Origin: JBOGZI01 sp050697275
GTDB lineage: Bacteria > Actinomycetota > Thermoleophilia > Solirubrobacterales > 70-9
DNA length: 19,805 bases
Assembly: GCA_050697275.1 (NCBI GenBank)
Contig: JBOGZI010000184.1
Location: forward strand, 1-19,805
Direction of reading: 5' to 3'
Part shown: in pieces, positions 6,881-14,541 of the stretch
Layout of the letters: every line of letters begins with the position of its first letter
How positions within the stretch are numbered: position 1 is the stretch's first letter
Program-made: the position numbers and the translations under genes
The notes under the pieces: model-generated
The model's input: only the letters and a program-made list of their open reading frames with translations
Told to the model about the DNA's origin: nothing
Databases searched by the model: none

Positions 6881-8218
6881 GTGAAGCTCGACAACTGGCT
6901 CGCGCAGCGGGCCCAGAGCTGCCCGGAGCGCACCGCGCTGGTCAGCGGCAGGACCAGCGTCACCTACCGGGAGCTGGAGGCCGAGGCGACCTGGGTCGCC
7001 CGCCGCCTGGCCGCCTACGGCGTCAGGCGCGGGGGACTCGCTGCCCTCACCATGCACCCGCGTCGCGAGGAGGTCGTGCTCCTGCACGCCCTGATGAAGC
7101 TCGGCGCCACCGCCCTGCCGCTGGATCCCCGTCTCACCGAGACGGAGCGCTCCGAGATCCTCGCCGCCGAGCGCCCGGCGATCGACCTCAACGACGCGGC
7201 CGAGCTGACGCAGACCGAGGCCGACCTGCCCCTGCTCGGCGAGCACGACATGGACGACCTCCAGTGCCGCATCCTGACCAGCGGCAGCGCCGGTACGCCC
7301 CGGCCGATCGGTCTCACCTACGGCAACTTCCTGTTCAGCGCGGTCGGCTCCGCCTTCAACATCGGGGTCGATCCCGCCGACCGCTGGCTCTGCTGCCTGC
7401 CGCTCAGCCACGTGGCCGGGCTTTCGATCGCGATGCGCTCGGTCATCTACGGGACGACTGCCGTCCTGCACGACGGCTTTGAGCCCGATGCCGTCGCCGC
7501 CGAGCTCGTCTCCGGCCAGATCACCGTGCTCTCGCTGGTCCCGACGATGCTGGTTCGCCTGCTGGAGCTGGACGCCGACCTGTCGCGGCCGCGCGCGATC
7601 CTGGTCGGGGGCGGGCCGGTCCCGGAGGACGCTCTGCGCGGCGCCATCGACCGCGACGCGAAGGTCGTCCAGACCTACGGCATGACGGAGACCTGCTCGC
7701 AGGTGTCGACGCTGGCGCCGGCGGATGCGCGCCGGAAGCTCGGCTCGGCCGGCCGGCCGCTGCTCACCACGCACGTGCGGATCGAGGGGGAGGAGATCCT
7801 GGTCCAGGGGCCGACGGTCGCGCCGGGGACGACCGACGCGGATGGCTGGCTCCACACCGGCGATCTCGGCTGGATCGACGAGGAGGGGTTCCTCTACGTC
7901 ACCGGTCGGCGCTCCGACATGATCGTCTCGGGCGGGGAGAACGTGATGCCCGCCGAGGTGGAGGCGGTGTTGCTCGCCCACCCGGCGGTCGAGGATGCCG
8001 CGGTGGTCGGCCGCCCCGACCCCGAATGGCAGGAGGCCGTCTGCGCGCTGGTCGTCCAGGACGGCGAGGTGAGCGAGCAGGAGCTGCGCGACCACTGCGC
8101 CGGCACCCTGGCGCCGTTCAAGGTGCCGAAGCGGGTCGAGTTCGTCTCCCGCCTTCCGCGGACCCCGTCTGGCAAGCTGTTACGCGAGGAATTGATGGAA
8201 CTGGCGGGCAGCGAGTGA
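6881..8218 (+). CDS. menE: o-Succinylbenzoate--CoA ligase
   Basis: Acyl-adenylate-forming enzyme that activates o-succinylbenzoate with ATP and CoA. The AMP-binding domain runs from about residue 1 to 345 and the small C-terminal domain to 445, normal for MenE. Motifs: P-loop ILTSGSAGTPRPI (131-143, with Arg where many relatives have Lys), LPLSHVAGL (173-181), YGMTET (266-271), LHTGDLGW (324-331), GRRSDMIVSGGENV (342-355) and the C-terminal PRTPSGKLL with catalytic Lys432. The GTG at 6881 has no well-spaced SD but a TANNNT box eight bases upstream. Its stop overlaps the start of the next gene as GTGA. Context with menB, menA and menC makes MenE far more likely than another acyl-CoA ligase. 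Confidence 0.95.
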   Translation: MKLDNWLAQRAQSCPERTALVSGRTSVTYRELEAEATWVARRLAAYGVRRGGLAALTMHPRREEVVLLHALMKLGATALPLDPRLTETERSEILAAERPAIDLNDAAELTQTEADLPLLGEHDMDDLQCRILTSGSAGTPRPIGLTYGNFLFSAVGSAFNIGVDPADRWLCCLPLSHVAGLSIAMRSVIYGTTAVLHDGFEPDAVAAELVSGQITVLSLVPTMLVRLLELDADLSRPRAILVGGGPVPEDALRGAIDRDAKVVQTYGMTETCSQVSTLAPADARRKLGSAGRPLLTTHVRIEGEEILVQGPTVAPGTTDADGWLHTGDLGWIDEEGFLYVTGRRSDMIVSGGENVMPAEVEAVLLAHPAVEDAAVVGRPDPEWQEAVCALVVQDGEVSEQELRDHCAGTLAPFKVPKRVEFVSRLPRTPSGKLLREELMELAGSE

Positions 8219-8700
8219 GCGGGGGGACAGTGCGCAGGGGCGGGATCCTGGCCCTGGCCTGCGCGGTCTCCGCTGGCGCCGCTCTGCCCGGCGCCGCCTC
8301 GAGACCTCCCTTCAAGCCCAGTGCCGGCAAGTACAGGGACAGGGTGGCGGGGACCTCCTCGCCCAACTCGCTGACCCTCCAGGTACGGCGGCGCAACCGG
8401 GCCTCCCGAGCGAGGATCCTGAAGCTGAATGATGACTGCGCAGGCGCCCTGCTGCCCGTCCCGCGGGGGCTGGGCAGGGTCTTCGCCAAGGACATCAAGT
8501 ACGAGACCTCGGGCGTGGACGGAGCGCTCACCTGGCGGGTCAAGGTCGAGGGCAAGTTCACCAGCGCCAAGCGGGCGACTGTCAGGGTTCGCAGCTACCA
8601 GAACGACCCGGCGCCACCGCCCGGCTCGTCACCCTCCGCCGCGATCGTCTGCCGAGACGACACCAGCTTCGCGCTCAGGTTGAAGCGGGGCGGGCGGTAG
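8215..8700 (+). CDS. Small secreted protein of unknown function, coupled to menE
   Basis: Encodes 161 residues. The N-terminus has a signal peptide (Arg-Arg, then GILALACAVSAGAALPGAA), so the product is probably exported. The mature part is small, basic and likely all-beta: GKYRDRVAGTSSPNSLTLQV, a Cys after LNDD, then LTWRVKVEGKFTSAKRATVRVR and a late Cys (AIVCRDD), which may form one disulfide. This layout (GKY..G.T at the start, GKFTS..RA.G.. near the end) resembles small secreted proteins I associate with Thermoleophilia, but no function is known to me. The start is GTG 8215, overlapping the menE stop as GTGA; GTG at 8230, behind a G-rich stretch, would also keep the signal peptide. Real gene, unknown role. 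Confidence 0.75.
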   Translation: MSGGTVRRGGILALACAVSAGAALPGAASRPPFKPSAGKYRDRVAGTSSPNSLTLQVRRRNRASRARILKLNDDCAGALLPVPRGLGRVFAKDIKYETSGVDGALTWRVKVEGKFTSAKRATVRVRSYQNDPAPPPGSSPSAAIVCRDDTSFALRLKRGGR

Positions 8701-8703
8701 CAT
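8698..8703 (+). promoter_or_regulatory. Possible -10 box for ilvC
   Basis: TAGCAT overlaps the stop codon of the preceding gene and lies ten bases before the ilvC ATG, which has no SD. The spacing is a little long for a fully leaderless message, so this is a weak call. Confidence 0.3.
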
Positions 8704-8713
8704 CCCGCGCCCG

Positions 8714-9715
8714 ATGGGCCCGGAGGACGTTCTCTACGACAAGGACGCCGACCTCTCCAAGCTGGAGGGGAAGGCCGTGGCCATCCTCGGCTACGGCTCA
8801 CAGGGCCACGCCCACGCGCTGAACCTGAAGGACTCCGGGGTCGAGGTGGTGGTCGGGCTCAGGCCCGATTCCTCCAGCCGGGCGGACGCGGAGGCGGAGG
8901 GGCTCGAGGTGCTCGACATCGCCGAGGCCGCGAGCCGCGGCGAGGTGGTGATGATCCTGCTGCCCGACGAGAGGCAGGCCCAGGTCTGGCGCGAGGAGAT
9001 CGCCGACGGCATCGCCGACGGCAACCTGCTCATGTTCGCGCACGGCTTCTCGATCCACTTCGGGCAGATCGAGCCACCCCCGGGCGTGGACGTCGGCATG
9101 GTCGCGCCGAAGGGTCCGGGTCACCTGGTGCGGCGGCAGTTCACCGAGGGGCGCGGCGTTCCGTGCCTGATGGCCATCCACCAGGACGCGAGCCGCGATG
9201 CCCGGGACCTGGTGCTCGCCTACGCCAGCGGGATCGGCGGCGGCCGGGCCGGGATCATCGAGACCACCTTCAAGGACGAGGCCGAGACCGACCTGTTCGG
9301 CGAGCAGGCCGTCCTCTGCGGGGGCGCCACCGAGCTGGTCCGAGCCGGCTTCGAGACCCTGGTCGAGGCCGGCTACGACCCCCGCCTCGCCTACTTCGAG
9401 TGCCTACACGAGCTGAAGCTGATCGTCGACCTGATGTACGAGCAGGGCGTCCAGGGGATGCGTCACTCGATCTCGAACACCGCCGAGTACGGGGACATGA
9501 CCCGCGGCCCGAAGGTGATCACCGGGGAGACGCGGGAGGCGATGCGGAGGATCCTCGCCGACATCCAGTCCGGCGAGTTCGCCAAGGAGTGGATCGCCGA
9601 GAACGAGGCGGGGCATGAGAACTTCGACCGGATGCGCGAGGAGGCGGCCGGGCACCCGATCGAGAAGGTGGGGGGGAAGCTGCGCTCGATGATGGACTGG
9701 ATCTCCAGCAAATAG
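8714..9715 (+). CDS. ilvC: Ketol-acid reductoisomerase, class I (short form)
   Basis: Catalyses the Mg- and NAD(P)H-dependent isomeroreduction step of valine, leucine and isoleucine synthesis. The 333 residues match short class I enzymes. The Rossmann motif GYGSQGHAHALNLKDSG spans 26-42. Active-site residues are Lys133 (APKGPGH), Asp193 and Glu197 (ETDLFGEQ), Glu229 and Glu233 (FECLHEL) and Ser254 (SISNTAEYG). The cofactor loop GLRPDSSSRA keeps the serines that hold the NADPH phosphate but has Asp52 where Gly is common, so NADPH is likely though not certain. No ilvB or ilvN lies next to it. The ATG at 8714 is 13 bases past the secreted-protein stop. The C-terminus runs into a strong hairpin shared with the convergent cupin gene. 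Confidence 0.97.
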   Translation: MGPEDVLYDKDADLSKLEGKAVAILGYGSQGHAHALNLKDSGVEVVVGLRPDSSSRADAEAEGLEVLDIAEAASRGEVVMILLPDERQAQVWREEIADGIADGNLLMFAHGFSIHFGQIEPPPGVDVGMVAPKGPGHLVRRQFTEGRGVPCLMAIHQDASRDARDLVLAYASGIGGGRAGIIETTFKDEAETDLFGEQAVLCGGATELVRAGFETLVEAGYDPRLAYFECLHELKLIVDLMYEQGVQGMRHSISNTAEYGDMTRGPKVITGETREAMRRILADIQSGEFAKEWIAENEAGHENFDRMREEAAGHPIEKVGGKLRSMMDWISSK

Positions 9716-9752
9716 CCGGCCACCTCCTCGGCCTACGGCCTCCGGGGGTGCC

Positions 9753-9781
9753 GGGTTAGGGCGCGAGCGCCCTGGCAACCC
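9753..9781. terminator. Bidirectional hairpin between ilvC and the cupin gene
   Basis: GGGTT-AGGGCG, loop CGAG (9764-9767), CGCCCT, a three-base bulge GGC, then AACCC: 11 base pairs in all. It lies in the 66-base tail-to-tail gap and ends directly against the cupin stop codon (9782-9784). There is no long T tract, only CTTA after it on the plus strand. Confidence 0.55.
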
Positions 9782-10210
9782 TTAGCCGGGGGGCCCGCCG
9801 GACCCGAACCGGCTCTCCTCGCCCTCGGGGAGCTTGCCGTCGCGGCCGACGTAGCCGCCCTCGGCTCCGACCACCAGGTACTGCGCGTCCTCCGTGTCGC
9901 TCAGGTTGCGGAGCTTGCGGACGGTGGAGGCGTCGACGCGGGCCGCGCCGCCCTCTCGAATCTCGCGCTTGGAGCCGTCGCCGAACTCCATCTCGATCGC
10001 GCCGCGATGGACGAAGTAGAGCTCCTGCTGGCGCTCGTGCAGGTGGCTGCCCGCCTCGTACCCCGGGGGGATCGTGAGCAGGTTGGCGCCGAACTCGGTG
10101 ACCCCGAGGGCCTTCCTCACCTTGCGGAAGCCGTAGCCCTCCCCGATCGCGTCGGCGTCCGGGGCGACGGCCCAGCCGTCGCCCTCGCTCAGCCCTTCGG
10201 AGCCCTCCAC
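9782..10210 (-). CDS. Cupin-domain protein with a missing motif-2 histidine
   Basis: Single small cupin of 142 residues. Motif 1 is GSHLHERQQELYFVHRG (54-70) with His56, His58 and Glu63 as metal ligands. In motif 2, VDASTVRKLRN (92-102), the expected His is Arg98, so metal binding may rest on three ligands or be lost. The tail (GGYVGRDGKLPEGEESRFG) is acidic and polar. No enzyme activity can be assigned; sugar-phosphate, aromatic-ring and regulatory cupins all share this fold. GTG at 10210 begins four bases after the stop of the upstream DUF4389 gene, so the two are probably co-transcribed. The C-terminus faces ilvC across a shared hairpin. Confidence 0.8.
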   Translation of the reverse strand: MEGSEGLSEGDGWAVAPDADAIGEGYGFRKVRKALGVTEFGANLLTIPPGYEAGSHLHERQQELYFVHRGAIEMEFGDGSKREIREGGAARVDASTVRKLRNLSDTEDAQYLVVGAEGGYVGRDGKLPEGEESRFGSGGPPG

Positions 10211-10214
10211 CCGC

Positions 10215-10847
10215 TCAGGCCGTTCTCGCCGTTGCCGCCCCGGTCACCGCCGAGGCACCCGGCTCCAGGTTCGGCGCCGGAGCCTGGTCGGAGACCGGTG
10301 GGATCCTTTCGGTCATCAGCAGCAGATAGGCCAGCGAGCGCAGCTGGTAGACGAGCCCGAAGGTGAGCGCGTTGTGCGCCCCGCCGGAGGTCCGGCCCAT
10401 GAAGACGATATGGAACCAGGCGATGGCCGAGGCCATGCCGCTGATCCCGGGGATCAGGTAGGCCATGAAGTAGACCGGGAAGGCGAGGATCAGGCGGAAG
10501 CCGGCCTTCCAGCGGTTGTAGCTCTGAAGCGGGGGATCTATCTGCGCCCGGATCGGGTAACCCGGGTTCGCCTCGAAGCCGAACGAGGGGTACTCCTCGG
10601 TCTGCAGGTAGAAGAAGGCATTGGCGCGGGCGGTGAATCGGAGCACCCCTGCGTTGAAGTTGTAGAGCCCCTCCGGGTAGCGACCGGTGAACAGGATTGC
10701 GAACCAGGCGAGAAACGCAACAACGAAGGCGGCAAGGAGGTAGACCTGTAGGACGATGTACCAGGGGATCGCCAGGATCAGGCGGAAGAAGGCCTTCCAG
10801 CGGTTCTGGGTCTCGCTGTAGTCGGCCTCGTATCGGACCGGGTACAC
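10215..10847 (-). CDS. DUF4389 integral membrane protein (copy 1)
   Basis: Encodes 210 residues with about four hydrophobic segments arranged as two similar halves: YPVRYEADYSETQNRWKAFF then RLILAIPWYIV in the first, and YPIRAQ...YNRWKAGFRLILAFPVYFM in the second. The first half contains FTGRYPEGLYNFNAGVLRF, a conserved block of this family. The function of DUF4389 proteins is unknown; some are fused to or sit beside transport or signalling domains. A GTG start at 10847 follows an AGAGGAGA SD (10853-10860), so this gene is clearly leadered. It is a paralogue of the gene at 10940-11578 and is followed within four bases by a cupin gene. Confidence 0.85.
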   Translation of the reverse strand: MYPVRYEADYSETQNRWKAFFRLILAIPWYIVLQVYLLAAFVVAFLAWFAILFTGRYPEGLYNFNAGVLRFTARANAFFYLQTEEYPSFGFEANPGYPIRAQIDPPLQSYNRWKAGFRLILAFPVYFMAYLIPGISGMASAIAWFHIVFMGRTSGGAHNALTFGLVYQLRSLAYLLLMTERIPPVSDQAPAPNLEPGASAVTGAATARTA

Positions 10848-10880
10848 GTCTTTCTCCTCTCGTCGGGGTCTCGGGGAAGC

Positions 10881-10918
10881 GGGCGGACCCGGCCACGCTC
10901 TCGCGCGGCCGGGCGCCC
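10881..10918. terminator. Strong GC hairpin between the two DUF4389 genes
   Basis: GGGCG (10881-10885), bulge GA, CCCGGCC (10888-10894), a 12-base loop, GGCCGGG (10907-10913) and CGCCC (10914-10918) give 12 base pairs. It fills the 92-base gap and lies 21 bases past the stop of the upstream gene. Without a U tract it may act as a partial terminator or a 3' stabiliser that sets the ratio of the two paralogues. Confidence 0.45.
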
Positions 10919-10939
10919 AGTCGTCTCGAGCTATTGCTA

Positions 10940-11578
10940 CTAGGGCTGCTGCTGCTCCCTGCGGCTCGGGGCCTCGGTCGGGATCTGTCCGGCGGGTGCC
11001 GGCGCACCCTCCTCGTAGGAGAAGGGCGGATAGTCCTCGGTCATCAGCATGAAGTACGCACCGGCCCTGGTCAGGTAGGCCGAGGCCGAACGCATCGGGT
11101 TGAAGAGGCCGTCGGACAGGCGACCCGTGAACAGGATCGCGAACCAGCCGATCAGGTAGCAGACACCGAGAATCAGCCCCTGCACCCAGGAGAGGAGCAT
11201 CACCGGGATGCCGATGATCAGCCTCAGGCCGGTCTTCATCCGGTCATAGGTGTCGAGTGGGGGTGGGACCCCGACCCGGACCGGATACTGGGGAGCCTCC
11301 TCGCCGCCGAAGGGCGGGTACTCGTCGGTGAGCAGATAGGCGAAGCCGTTCGCCCGCGTCGACATCCGCAGGAAGCCGGCGTTGAAGTTGTAGAGCCCCT
11401 CCGGGTAGCGGCCGGTGAAGACGATCGCGAACCAGGCGATGAAGGCGGCGATCTGGGCGCCGATCCCGTACAGCCCGGCCACGATCAGCCATGGGATGTC
11501 CAAGATCGGCCTGAAAAACGTCGTGAGTCGGTTCCTGCCCTCCAGGGCGGGATCCGCCTCAAAGCTGACTGGATACAT
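10940..11578 (-). CDS. DUF4389 integral membrane protein (copy 2)
   Basis: Encodes 212 residues and is a diverged tandem paralogue of the gene just downstream. It shares the MYPV start, the FFRPILDIPW helix start, FTGRYPEGLYNFNAGFLRM and, in the second half, IGWFAILFTGRLSDGLFN. About four transmembrane helices are expected, with two aromatic loops ending in TDEYPPFGGEE and TEDYPPFSYEE. The C-terminus is Pro-, Gln- and Arg-rich and probably cytosolic. ATG at 11578 has a textbook SD (AGGAGGAG at 11582-11589), unlike most genes nearby, which look leaderless. It is first in a likely DUF4389-DUF4389-cupin unit. Function unknown. Confidence 0.85.
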   Translation of the reverse strand: MYPVSFEADPALEGRNRLTTFFRPILDIPWLIVAGLYGIGAQIAAFIAWFAIVFTGRYPEGLYNFNAGFLRMSTRANGFAYLLTDEYPPFGGEEAPQYPVRVGVPPPLDTYDRMKTGLRLIIGIPVMLLSWVQGLILGVCYLIGWFAILFTGRLSDGLFNPMRSASAYLTRAGAYFMLMTEDYPPFSYEEGAPAPAGQIPTEAPSRREQQQP

Positions 11579-11649
11579 ATGCTCCTCCTGAGTCGGGGTC
11601 TTGCTCCGTCACGCCCGCCGGGTTCCCCATGCACCAGGGACGCGGCCGC

Positions 11650-11655
11650 ACCCTA
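11650..11655 (-). promoter_or_regulatory. Candidate promoter for the DUF4389-cupin unit
   Basis: On the minus strand TAGGGT (11655-11650) lies 17 bases after TGGACC (11678-11673), a weak -35 match. It would give a leader of about 65 bases ending in the strong SD of the first DUF4389 gene. The rest of the 131-base divergent gap (11579-11709) shows nothing else I can name. Confidence 0.3.
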
Positions 11656-11692
11656 TCCAAGCAACCGCCCAGGGTCCAGCCCGCCTCCCTAA

Positions 11693-11698
11693 TACCCT
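11693..11698 (+). promoter_or_regulatory. Candidate -10 box for the aminotransferase-serA pair
   Basis: TACCCT lies eleven bases before the ATG at 11710. The message would have only a few bases of leader and a weak SD-like TGAG. The sequence leading into it (CTAATACCCTT) is the most AT-rich run in the gap. Confidence 0.3.
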
Positions 11699-11709
11699 TG
11701 GTCGCTGAG

Positions 11710-12906
11710 ATGACCGAGCCCGCCAACCCCTACATCAAGGAGTACCTGATGGCCGCGGGGCCGACGCCCCTGCCTCCCGCGGTCAGCCAGGTGATGGCGG
11801 AACCGATCACCTACCACCGCGCGCCCGCCTTCGTCGAGGTCTACACCCGGGGGCTGGAGCGTCTGCCCGGCATCTTTCAGACCGAGAATCAGGTACTCGG
11901 CTTCGCCGCCTCGGGCACCGGGGGAATGGAGTCGGCGATCGCGAACCTGGTCGGCCCCGGCGAGCCGGTCGCGGTCGCCTCCTCGGGCAAGTTCGGCGAG
12001 CGCTGGGTCGAGCTCGCCGATGCCTACGGGGGCGACATCACCCATCTGGATCTCGAGTGGGGCGAGGCGATCCCACCCGAGGAGCTGGACCGCGTCCTGG
12101 GCGAGATGAAGCGGCCGCCTGCGGCCGTGTTCGCCACCCAGTCAGAGAGCTCGACCGGCGTCGTCAACGACATGAGGGCGCTCGCCGCGGTCGCCCACGA
12201 CCACGGCGCGGTGCTCTGCGTGGATGCGATCTCGGGCCTCGCCGCCGTGGACCTGCCGCAGGACGAGTGGGGGGTGGACGTGGTCGTCTCGGGCTCGCAG
12301 AAGTCGCTGATGTGCCCGCCTGGGTTGGCCTTCGTCTCGGCCAACCAGCGCGCGATGGCGCTCGCCGCGGAGCATCCGGGGCGGCGCTACTACTTCGACT
12401 GGCAGCGGACCGCGACCGGTCAGGGTGAGGAGCCGCCGAACAGCCCCTTCACGCCGGCGGTCACGCTGTGGCGGGCGCTGGACGTGGCGCTCGAGCTGAT
12501 CGAGCGCGAGGGGCTGCCGCGGGTCTTCGAGCGGCACGCGATCCTGGCTCGCGCCGCGCGGGCGGGGATCGAAGCGCTCGGGCTGGAGCGCTTCGGGCCC
12601 GACAACGACGGGGCGAACGTGCTCACCGCGGCCCGCCTACCGGAGTCGATCGAAGGGGCGGAGGTGCCGAAGCTGATGCGGAACCGCTACGGGGTGACCG
12701 CGGCCGGCGGCCAGGGCCGGCTGAAGGGAAAGATCGTCCGCATCGCCCACTGCGGCTACTACGGGGCCTTCGACATCATCATCGCGCTCACCGCGCTGGA
12801 GTCGGCCCTCCGCGACCTGGGCGCGGACGTCGAGCCGGGCGCCGGGGCGGGTGGCGCGCAGCGGGTGTTCTCCGAGGCGGGGCGCGCCCCGCAGCCGGTC
12901 GCATAG
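11710..12906 (+). CDS. Class-V PLP aminotransferase (AGT/SerC-like), probable phosphoserine aminotransferase
   Basis: Encodes 398 residues of the alanine-glyoxylate/serine-pyruvate aminotransferase family. Recognisable parts: AAGPTPLPPAV near the start, ASGTGGMESAIANL (68-81) for the PLP phosphate, TQSESSTGVVND (143-154), VDAISG with Asp172, and SGSQKSLMCPPG with Lys198, the PLP Schiff-base lysine. The C-terminus has RIAHCGYYGAFDII. It lies 16 bases upstream of serA on the same strand. That placement, and the known use of AGT-like enzymes in place of SerC in other bacteria, suggests it transaminates 3-phosphohydroxypyruvate. Serine-pyruvate or serine-glyoxylate transamination is the alternative. 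I chose ATG 11710; an in-frame ATG at 11629 would add 27 residues unlike the family. Confidence 0.88.
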   Translation: MTEPANPYIKEYLMAAGPTPLPPAVSQVMAEPITYHRAPAFVEVYTRGLERLPGIFQTENQVLGFAASGTGGMESAIANLVGPGEPVAVASSGKFGERWVELADAYGGDITHLDLEWGEAIPPEELDRVLGEMKRPPAAVFATQSESSTGVVNDMRALAAVAHDHGAVLCVDAISGLAAVDLPQDEWGVDVVVSGSQKSLMCPPGLAFVSANQRAMALAAEHPGRRYYFDWQRTATGQGEEPPNSPFTPAVTLWRALDVALELIEREGLPRVFERHAILARAARAGIEALGLERFGPDNDGANVLTAARLPESIEGAEVPKLMRNRYGVTAAGGQGRLKGKIVRIAHCGYYGAFDIIIALTALESALRDLGADVEPGAGAGGAQRVFSEAGRAPQPVA

Positions 12907-12922
12907 GGACCCGGGGGCGGAG

Positions 12923-14515
12923 ATGAGCGAGAAGGCCAAGGTCCTGGTCAAGGAGCCGATCGCCGACGCGGGCGTCGAGCTGCTGCGCGACCGCTTCGAC
13001 GTCGAGCTCGGGGTCGACTGGGACGAGAAGCAGCTCGAGCAGCGGATCGGCGAATTCGACGGGATCCTGATCAGGTCGAGCACCAGGCTCGACGCCAAGC
13101 TGATCGAGGAGGCCGAGCGGCTCAAGGTGATCGGCCGCGCCGGCACCGGGGTCGACAACGTCGACGTCGAGGCGGCGACCAGGCGGGGGATCGTGGTCGC
13201 CAACGCCCCCGAAGCGAACTCGATCGCCGCGGCCGAGCACACGATGGCCCTGATCCTGGCGCTCTGCCGGAACGTGCCGCGGGCGCACGCTTCTCTCACC
13301 GCCGGCGAGTGGGAGCGCGGCTCCTTCAAGGGCGCGGAGCTCTACGGCAAGACCCTCGGCGTGCTCGGCTTCGGCCGCATCGGGCAGCTGGTGGCGAAGC
13401 GGGCCCTGGGATTCGAGATGCGCGTGGTCGGATACGACAAGTTCGTCACCGCGGAGCGCTTCCGTGAGCTCGGGGTCGAGGGGGTGGAGGAGCCCGCCGA
13501 TCTCTACGCGCGCGCCGACTTCATCAGCCTCCACCTGCCCAAGACTCCGGAGACAGCCGGCATCATCGACGCCGACGCGATCGGGCGGATGCGCGAGGGC
13601 GTGCGCATCGTCAACTGCGCCCGCGGGGAGCTGGTCGACCTCGACGCCCTGCTCGAGGGGCTCGAGTCGGGGCGCGTCGCCGGCGCCGCCCTCGACGTCT
13701 TCCCGGAGGAGCCCTTCAGCGGCCACCCACTGCTCGAGCGCGACGACGTGGTGGTTACCCCGCACCTCGGCGCCTCGACGGCGGAGGCGCAGGACCGTGC
13801 CGGGATCGTGACCGCCGAGCAGGTGACGGCTGCCCTCGGCGACGGCGTGGTCACCACCGCGGTCAACATCGCGGCGGTGCGGCCGGAGGTGATGAAGCAG
13901 CTGGCCCCCTTCGTCCCCCTGGCCGAGAAGCTGGGGCGCCTCGCGGCCGCCCTCGGGGCCGTCGCCCCGGAGAAGGTCGAGGTCGAGTTCCGGGGCCGCC
14001 TCGCCGACCAGGACACCCGGATCCTCGGCATCTCGGTCCTGGTCGGCATCCTCAGGGGCCACACCGAGGAGCCGGTCAACCTGGTCAACGCGCCCCACAT
14101 GGCCGAGGAGCGCGGGATCGAGCTGCTCGAGGCCCGGGACGCCGTCTCGGAGGACTTCACCGAGCTGGTCACCGTCCGGCTGCGGGCCGGGGACGAGACC
14201 GTCGAGGTGGCGGGAACCGGGGTCGGCCCGCGCAACATCCCCTACCTGGCGCGGGTCTGGGGCGAGGACTTCTACCTGCCCTTCGCCGATCACCTCGCGA
14301 TCTTCCGCTACACCGACCAGCCGGGCATGATCGGCCGGGTGGGAACCGTGTTCGGCGAGGAGGGCGTCAACATCGTCTCGGCGGCGGTCGGGGCCGAGCC
14401 CGACAGCGCCACCGCCGTGATGGCACTGACCACGGACGCGCCCGTCAAGCCCTCCACGATCGACCGCATCCTCGAGCTGCCCGGCTTCAGCGTCGGCAGG
14501 GCCGTCGACCTGTAG
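12923..14515 (+). CDS. serA: D-3-phosphoglycerate dehydrogenase (long form with ACT domain)
   Basis: First step of serine synthesis, oxidising 3-phosphoglycerate with NAD. The 530 residues form the long type: substrate domain split around a Rossmann domain with GFGRIG (149-154) and an acidic Asp172 after strand 2 (NAD preference). The catalytic triad is Arg234 (NCARGELVD), Glu263 (DVFPEEP) and His281 (TPHLGAST). An intervening ASB-type domain spans roughly 320-450, and a C-terminal ACT domain (HLAIFRYTDQPGMIGRVG onward) probably binds serine for feedback. ATG at 12923 is preceded by a purine-rich GGGGGCGGAG; an upstream in-frame extension lies inside the aminotransferase gene and is not family-like. 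It is probably co-transcribed with the aminotransferase 16 bases upstream. Confidence 0.97.
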   Translation: MSEKAKVLVKEPIADAGVELLRDRFDVELGVDWDEKQLEQRIGEFDGILIRSSTRLDAKLIEEAERLKVIGRAGTGVDNVDVEAATRRGIVVANAPEANSIAAAEHTMALILALCRNVPRAHASLTAGEWERGSFKGAELYGKTLGVLGFGRIGQLVAKRALGFEMRVVGYDKFVTAERFRELGVEGVEEPADLYARADFISLHLPKTPETAGIIDADAIGRMREGVRIVNCARGELVDLDALLEGLESGRVAGAALDVFPEEPFSGHPLLERDDVVVTPHLGASTAEAQDRAGIVTAEQVTAALGDGVVTTAVNIAAVRPEVMKQLAPFVPLAEKLGRLAAALGAVAPEKVEVEFRGRLADQDTRILGISVLVGILRGHTEEPVNLVNAPHMAEERGIELLEARDAVSEDFTELVTVRLRAGDETVEVAGTGVGPRNIPYLARVWGEDFYLPFADHLAIFRYTDQPGMIGRVGTVFGEEGVNIVSAAVGAEPDSATAVMALTTDAPVKPSTIDRILELPGFSVGRAVDL

Positions 14516-14526
14516 CCGCCGGGGGA

Positions 14527-14532
14527 TAGGCT
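14527..14532 (+). promoter_or_regulatory. Candidate -10 box for the MDR oxidoreductase gene
   Basis: TAGGCT lies nine bases before the ATG at 14542 in the 26-base gap after serA. No SD is present, so a leaderless or nearly leaderless message is likely. Confidence 0.4.
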
Positions 14533-14541
14533 GACGGCCCG

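Noticed and set aside
6407..8095. A 562-codon minus-strand frame under menE and menB
   Set aside because: Shadow frame: its second part is Ser/Arg/Pro repeats typical of frame-shifted GC-rich code.
8701..8713. Riboswitch or leader peptide before ilvC
   Set aside because: Only 13 bases separate ilvC from the previous gene, with no Leu, Val or Ile codon run and no room for an attenuator.
9729..9741. GGCC-TAC-GGCC as a separate terminator after ilvC
   Set aside because: Only four self-complementary pairs with a three-base loop; the hairpin at 9753-9781 is much stronger.
11629..11709. Upstream ATG extending the class-V aminotransferase by 27 residues
   Set aside because: The extension is Arg/Pro/Gln-rich, unlike the family, and lies over the divergent promoter region; ATG 11710 fits the family N-terminus.
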